This document shows, piece after piece, positions 61,790 through 64,000 of a stretch of 64,000 bases of DNA; within the stretch, counting starts at the first letter, position 1, and each line of letters begins with the position of its first letter. The DNA is from Streptomyces sp. CB02400 (GTDB taxonomy: Bacteria; Actinomycetota; Actinomycetes; Streptomycetales; Streptomycetaceae). Location: positions 372,001 through 436,000 of the forward strand of contig NZ_LIWB01000001.1 of NCBI RefSeq assembly GCF_001905725.1, in the 5' to 3' direction. Both the position numbers and the translations under genes were made by a program. Under the pieces are notes generated by a model, which searched no databases, was not told where the DNA came from, and saw nothing but the letters and a program-made list of their open reading frames with translations.

Positions 61790-62802
61790 CCGTGCCCGCG
61801 AGGATCCTGGTCACCGGTGCCACGGGGGCGGTCGGCAGCGCCGTCATGCGTGCGCTGCGGGCGGCCGGCCACACACCGCACGGTGTCAGCCGCCGCGGCG
61901 GCGAGGGGGAGCACCACTCCGCCTGGCACATCGGTACGGAGGAGCCGCCGCGGGAGCTGCGCGGCCCCTGGGACACCGTCGTCCACTGCGCCGCCGACAC
62001 CCGCTGGAACCTCCCCGACGAGGACGCCGAGGACGCCAACGTCGTGCCGTTGTACGCGGTGCTCTCCCTGGCCGGCCCCGAGGCCCACTTCGTCCACCTG
62101 TCCTCGTCCTTCGTCACGGGCCTCGAGGGCGACATCGCCTCGCCCTCGCGCGACGCCTACCGCAACTCCTACGAGTGGTCCAAGGCGCATGCCGAGCGGA
62201 TCGTCAACGCCGAGCGGGACGGCGCCGACATCGTGCGCTTCCCGATCGTCACGGGGGCCCGGGCGGACGGCGCGCTCGACCGCTACAGCGGCTTCTTCTG
62301 GCTGCCCGCCGCGATGTGCAACGGCGCCGTGCCCGCGCTCGTCGCGGAGGAGAAGGGCCTGCTGGACATGGTCAGCACCGACGACGTCGCCGAGCACGTG
62401 ACCCGGCTGCTCGACTCCGGTCCACCGCAGGGGCACCGGCTGTCGGTGCTCGGCCGGGGCGACGGCGCCCAGCGGGTCGGCGACGCCTTCGACACCGTTC
62501 TCGAGGCCCTGAACGACTGGCGTGCCGAGCACGACGTGACCCCGCTGGACCGGCTGCCGTACGTGACGCCCGAGCAGTGGAACCGCTTCTACCTGCCGTT
62601 CGCCGAGGAGTACCTGGACCGGGCGCAGTTGCTGAAGGTGACCGCGTTCCGTGCCTACCAGGGCTACCTGTCGGTGACCGACCCCTTCGACGTCACCGTC
62701 CGGGTCCCGGACACGCGGGACGTGCTGTACCGGTCGGTCCGGCGCTGGGCCGACACCCACGAGGTCTCCGCCCGCCGGGTACCGCGCCCCTGGGGCGCCT
62801 GA
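61786..62802 (+). CDS. Extended SDR (NAD-dependent epimerase/reductase-like)
   Basis: 338 residues from GTG 61786. Rossmann start ILVTGATGAVGSAVMRALRAAGH, VVHCAADTRWNLPD, catalytic Ser in LSSSFVTGLEG and Tyr-Lys in NSYEWSKAHAERIV. This is the extended SDR group that includes sugar epimerases, male-sterility-type thioester reductases and ketone reductases. The end (FDVTVRVPDTRDVLYRSVRRWADTH) is cluster-specific. The substrate is not predicted. Confidence 0.88.
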   Translation: MTVPARILVTGATGAVGSAVMRALRAAGHTPHGVSRRGGEGEHHSAWHIGTEEPPRELRGPWDTVVHCAADTRWNLPDEDAEDANVVPLYAVLSLAGPEAHFVHLSSSFVTGLEGDIASPSRDAYRNSYEWSKAHAERIVNAERDGADIVRFPIVTGARADGALDRYSGFFWLPAAMCNGAVPALVAEEKGLLDMVSTDDVAEHVTRLLDSGPPQGHRLSVLGRGDGAQRVGDAFDTVLEALNDWRAEHDVTPLDRLPYVTPEQWNRFYLPFAEEYLDRAQLLKVTAFRAYQGYLSVTDPFDVTVRVPDTRDVLYRSVRRWADTHEVSARRVPRPWGA

Positions 62803-62844
62803 CCGTCCCCGTTCTCCCGCCTCCCCCTCATCACCCGAGAAGAG

Positions 62845-64000
62845 ATGGCCATGCTGTCGATCGAACGAGACTCCCGCACCGTCGAGGACCTCCCCTACGA
62901 GCTCGTCGAGCGCAAGGGCGTCGGTCACCCCGACACCATGTGCGACGCCATGGCGGAGCGCATGTCCCGCTACTACTCCCAGCACTGCCTGAAGGAGTTC
63001 GGCGGCGTCGCCCACCACTGGTTCGACAAGGTCACGCTGTACGGCGGCGGCGCCGACGTCGACTTCGGGCGGGGCGAGATCACCGCCCCGTACCGCGTCA
63101 AGGTGTTCGGCAAGGGCGCCTACCGCGTCGGCTCCACCGAGATCCCGGTGCACGACATCATGTTCCGTGCCGCCGCCGACGTCCTCTCCGAGGTCACCAC
63201 CGGTTTCGATCCCGGGCGTCACCTGGTGGTCGAGCTCGGCATCGTCGACCACCAGGGCTCGGGCCGCGGCGTCTCCCGCTACCAGCCGGCCTCCGCGGCC
63301 GACCTGGTGCCGCTGCGGGCTTCCGGTCTCGTCTCCAACGACACCAACCTGCTGCACGGCTACGCGCCGCTGTCGCGCCTGGAGACGGTGGTGCTCGGCC
63401 TGGAGAACCTCGTCAACGGCGCCGACTTCAAGAAGCGCCACGCCGACACCGGATGGGACGTCAAGGTCTTCGGCAGCCGCCGCCGGAACACGTTCAGCCT
63501 CGTCGTCAACATGCCGTTCCTCGCGGCCGACATCGAGACGATGGACCAGTACTGGGCCCGCAAGTCCGTCATCCAGCAGGAGCTGGAGGCGTACGTGGCC
63601 TCGCTCGGCATCCAGGACGCGCAGATGCTGATGAACGCCACCGACCGCAACGGCCGCCCGTACCTCACCGCGATCGGCTCCGTCGCCGACACCGGTGACG
63701 TCGGTGTCGTCGGCCGCGGCAACCGCGTCAACGGCCTCATCACCCCGATGCGCCCGATGAGCATCGAGGCGCCCGCCGGCAAGAACCCGCTCGACCACAC
63801 CGGCAAGATCTACAACGTGATGGCCACGCGCCTGGCCCGCGAGGTCCACGAGCGGTTCGGCGGCCCCTCCCAGGTGCACATCTTCACCTCCAAGGAAGCC
63901 CCGCTGGAGGCCCCGGACGAGGTCGTCGTCACCTCCCCCGACGCGGACGAGACCGCGCTGAAGGAGCTGGTGGAGAAGACGGTCGCGAGCTCCGGCGACC
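62845..64000 (+). CDS. Archaeal-type S-adenosylmethionine synthetase (partial at right end)
   Basis: 385 residues visible from ATG 62845 (ATG 62851 is an alternative), open at the window edge. It matches the archaeal-type methionine adenosyltransferase (PF01941-like) rather than MetK: VERKGVGHPDTMCDAMAERMSRYY, NDTNLLHGYAPLSRLE, GRGNRVNGLITPMRPMSIEAPAGKNPLDHTGKIYNVMA. It makes SAM from methionine and ATP. The host surely has its own MetK, so this copy probably serves the cluster (methyltransferase, class III aminotransferase or aminocarboxypropyl transfer). Near the expected 400-residue length, so only the end is missing. Confidence 0.93.
   Translation, partial: MAMLSIERDSRTVEDLPYELVERKGVGHPDTMCDAMAERMSRYYSQHCLKEFGGVAHHWFDKVTLYGGGADVDFGRGEITAPYRVKVFGKGAYRVGSTEIPVHDIMFRAAADVLSEVTTGFDPGRHLVVELGIVDHQGSGRGVSRYQPASAADLVPLRASGLVSNDTNLLHGYAPLSRLETVVLGLENLVNGADFKKRHADTGWDVKVFGSRRRNTFSLVVNMPFLAADIETMDQYWARKSVIQQELEAYVASLGIQDAQMLMNATDRNGRPYLTAIGSVADTGDVGVVGRGNRVNGLITPMRPMSIEAPAGKNPLDHTGKIYNVMATRLAREVHERFGGPSQVHIFTSKEAPLEAPDEVVVTSPDADETALKELVEKTVASSGD

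Noticed and set aside
61429..63879. Minus-strand open frame of about 800 codons opposite the SRPBCC, SDR and SAM synthetase genes
   Set aside because: Shadow frame: Val/Gly/Asp-rich without motifs, while the plus strand encodes clear enzymes.
1..64000. CRISPR array, tRNA, rRNA, intact IS element, integrase or attachment sites
   Set aside because: No repeat-spacer pattern, tRNA-like cloverleaf, transposase or integrase motif was found.

Overview
The window reads as chromosomal DNA of a Streptomyces or close relative. It is very GC-rich with G/C at third codon positions, has many GTG/TTG starts and ATGA/GTGA-overlapping genes, and carries typical Streptomyces families (streptogrisin-like protease, LuxR-AAA regulator, DUF4157/eCIS-core protein, Trypco2, ECF41-type sigma factor). 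No tRNA, rRNA, CRISPR array or intact insertion sequence was seen. All functions are inferred from sequence motifs read by eye; no database search was possible.

Layout. (1) 1-1799: 3' end of a peptide/nickel-type ABC importer (permease end and two ATPases). (2) 1786-4793: a two-gene unit whose proteins carry matching short motifs, one at a C-terminus and one at an N-terminus, suggesting bacterial amyloid signalling; then a secreted lipoprotein with a probable ATT start and a small hypothetical gene. (3) 4794-12614: a signalling locus with a membrane-anchored solute-binding protein, a four-helix membrane sensor, a vWA protein, a PknG-type kinase, a trypsin-like protease fused to a degenerate P-loop domain, and a divergent Trypco2 gene. 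It looks like an enlarged version of the mycobacterial GlnH-GlnX-PknG module. (4) 12615-22200: an accessory stretch with a DUF4157 zincin, a second protein sharing its ALQRxAGNxAV motif, a hypothetical membrane protein, a DUF1963-like protein, an Rpn-like nuclease and several gene relics, ending in a MerR gene with a textbook promoter.

(5) 22490-43369: a mosaic of ordinary small units. These are an oxidoreductase with an ECF41-type sigma factor, an orphan basic protein, a secreted protease, a TDT-type transporter, a secreted alpha/beta hydrolase, a RibD-like reductase, a DUF485/symporter pair, and a redox/regulatory neighbourhood. In the last, two SDR plus SnoaL-like gene pairs are arranged in mirror image around an HTH regulator, an F420-type reductase, a LuxR-AAA regulator and a hydrolase.

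(6) 44200-64000 (runs off the right end): a probable biosynthetic gene cluster without PKS or NRPS genes. A divergent myo-inositol-1-phosphate synthase, an SDR and a DegT-type aminotransferase suggest an aminocyclitol. They sit with two HprK-like kinases, an APH-like kinase, a small P-loop kinase, a Nudix hydrolase, a HAD phosphatase, a nucleotidyltransferase with a small helical partner, a methyltransferase, a class III aminotransferase, an acyl-CoA-dehydrogenase-like flavoenzyme, an SRPBCC protein, an extended SDR, an ABC exporter, an IclR regulator and an archaeal-type SAM synthetase. I do not recognise this combination as a known cluster. It is the main candidate for an undescribed system, followed by the PknG/vWA/trypsin locus and the amyloid-motif pair.
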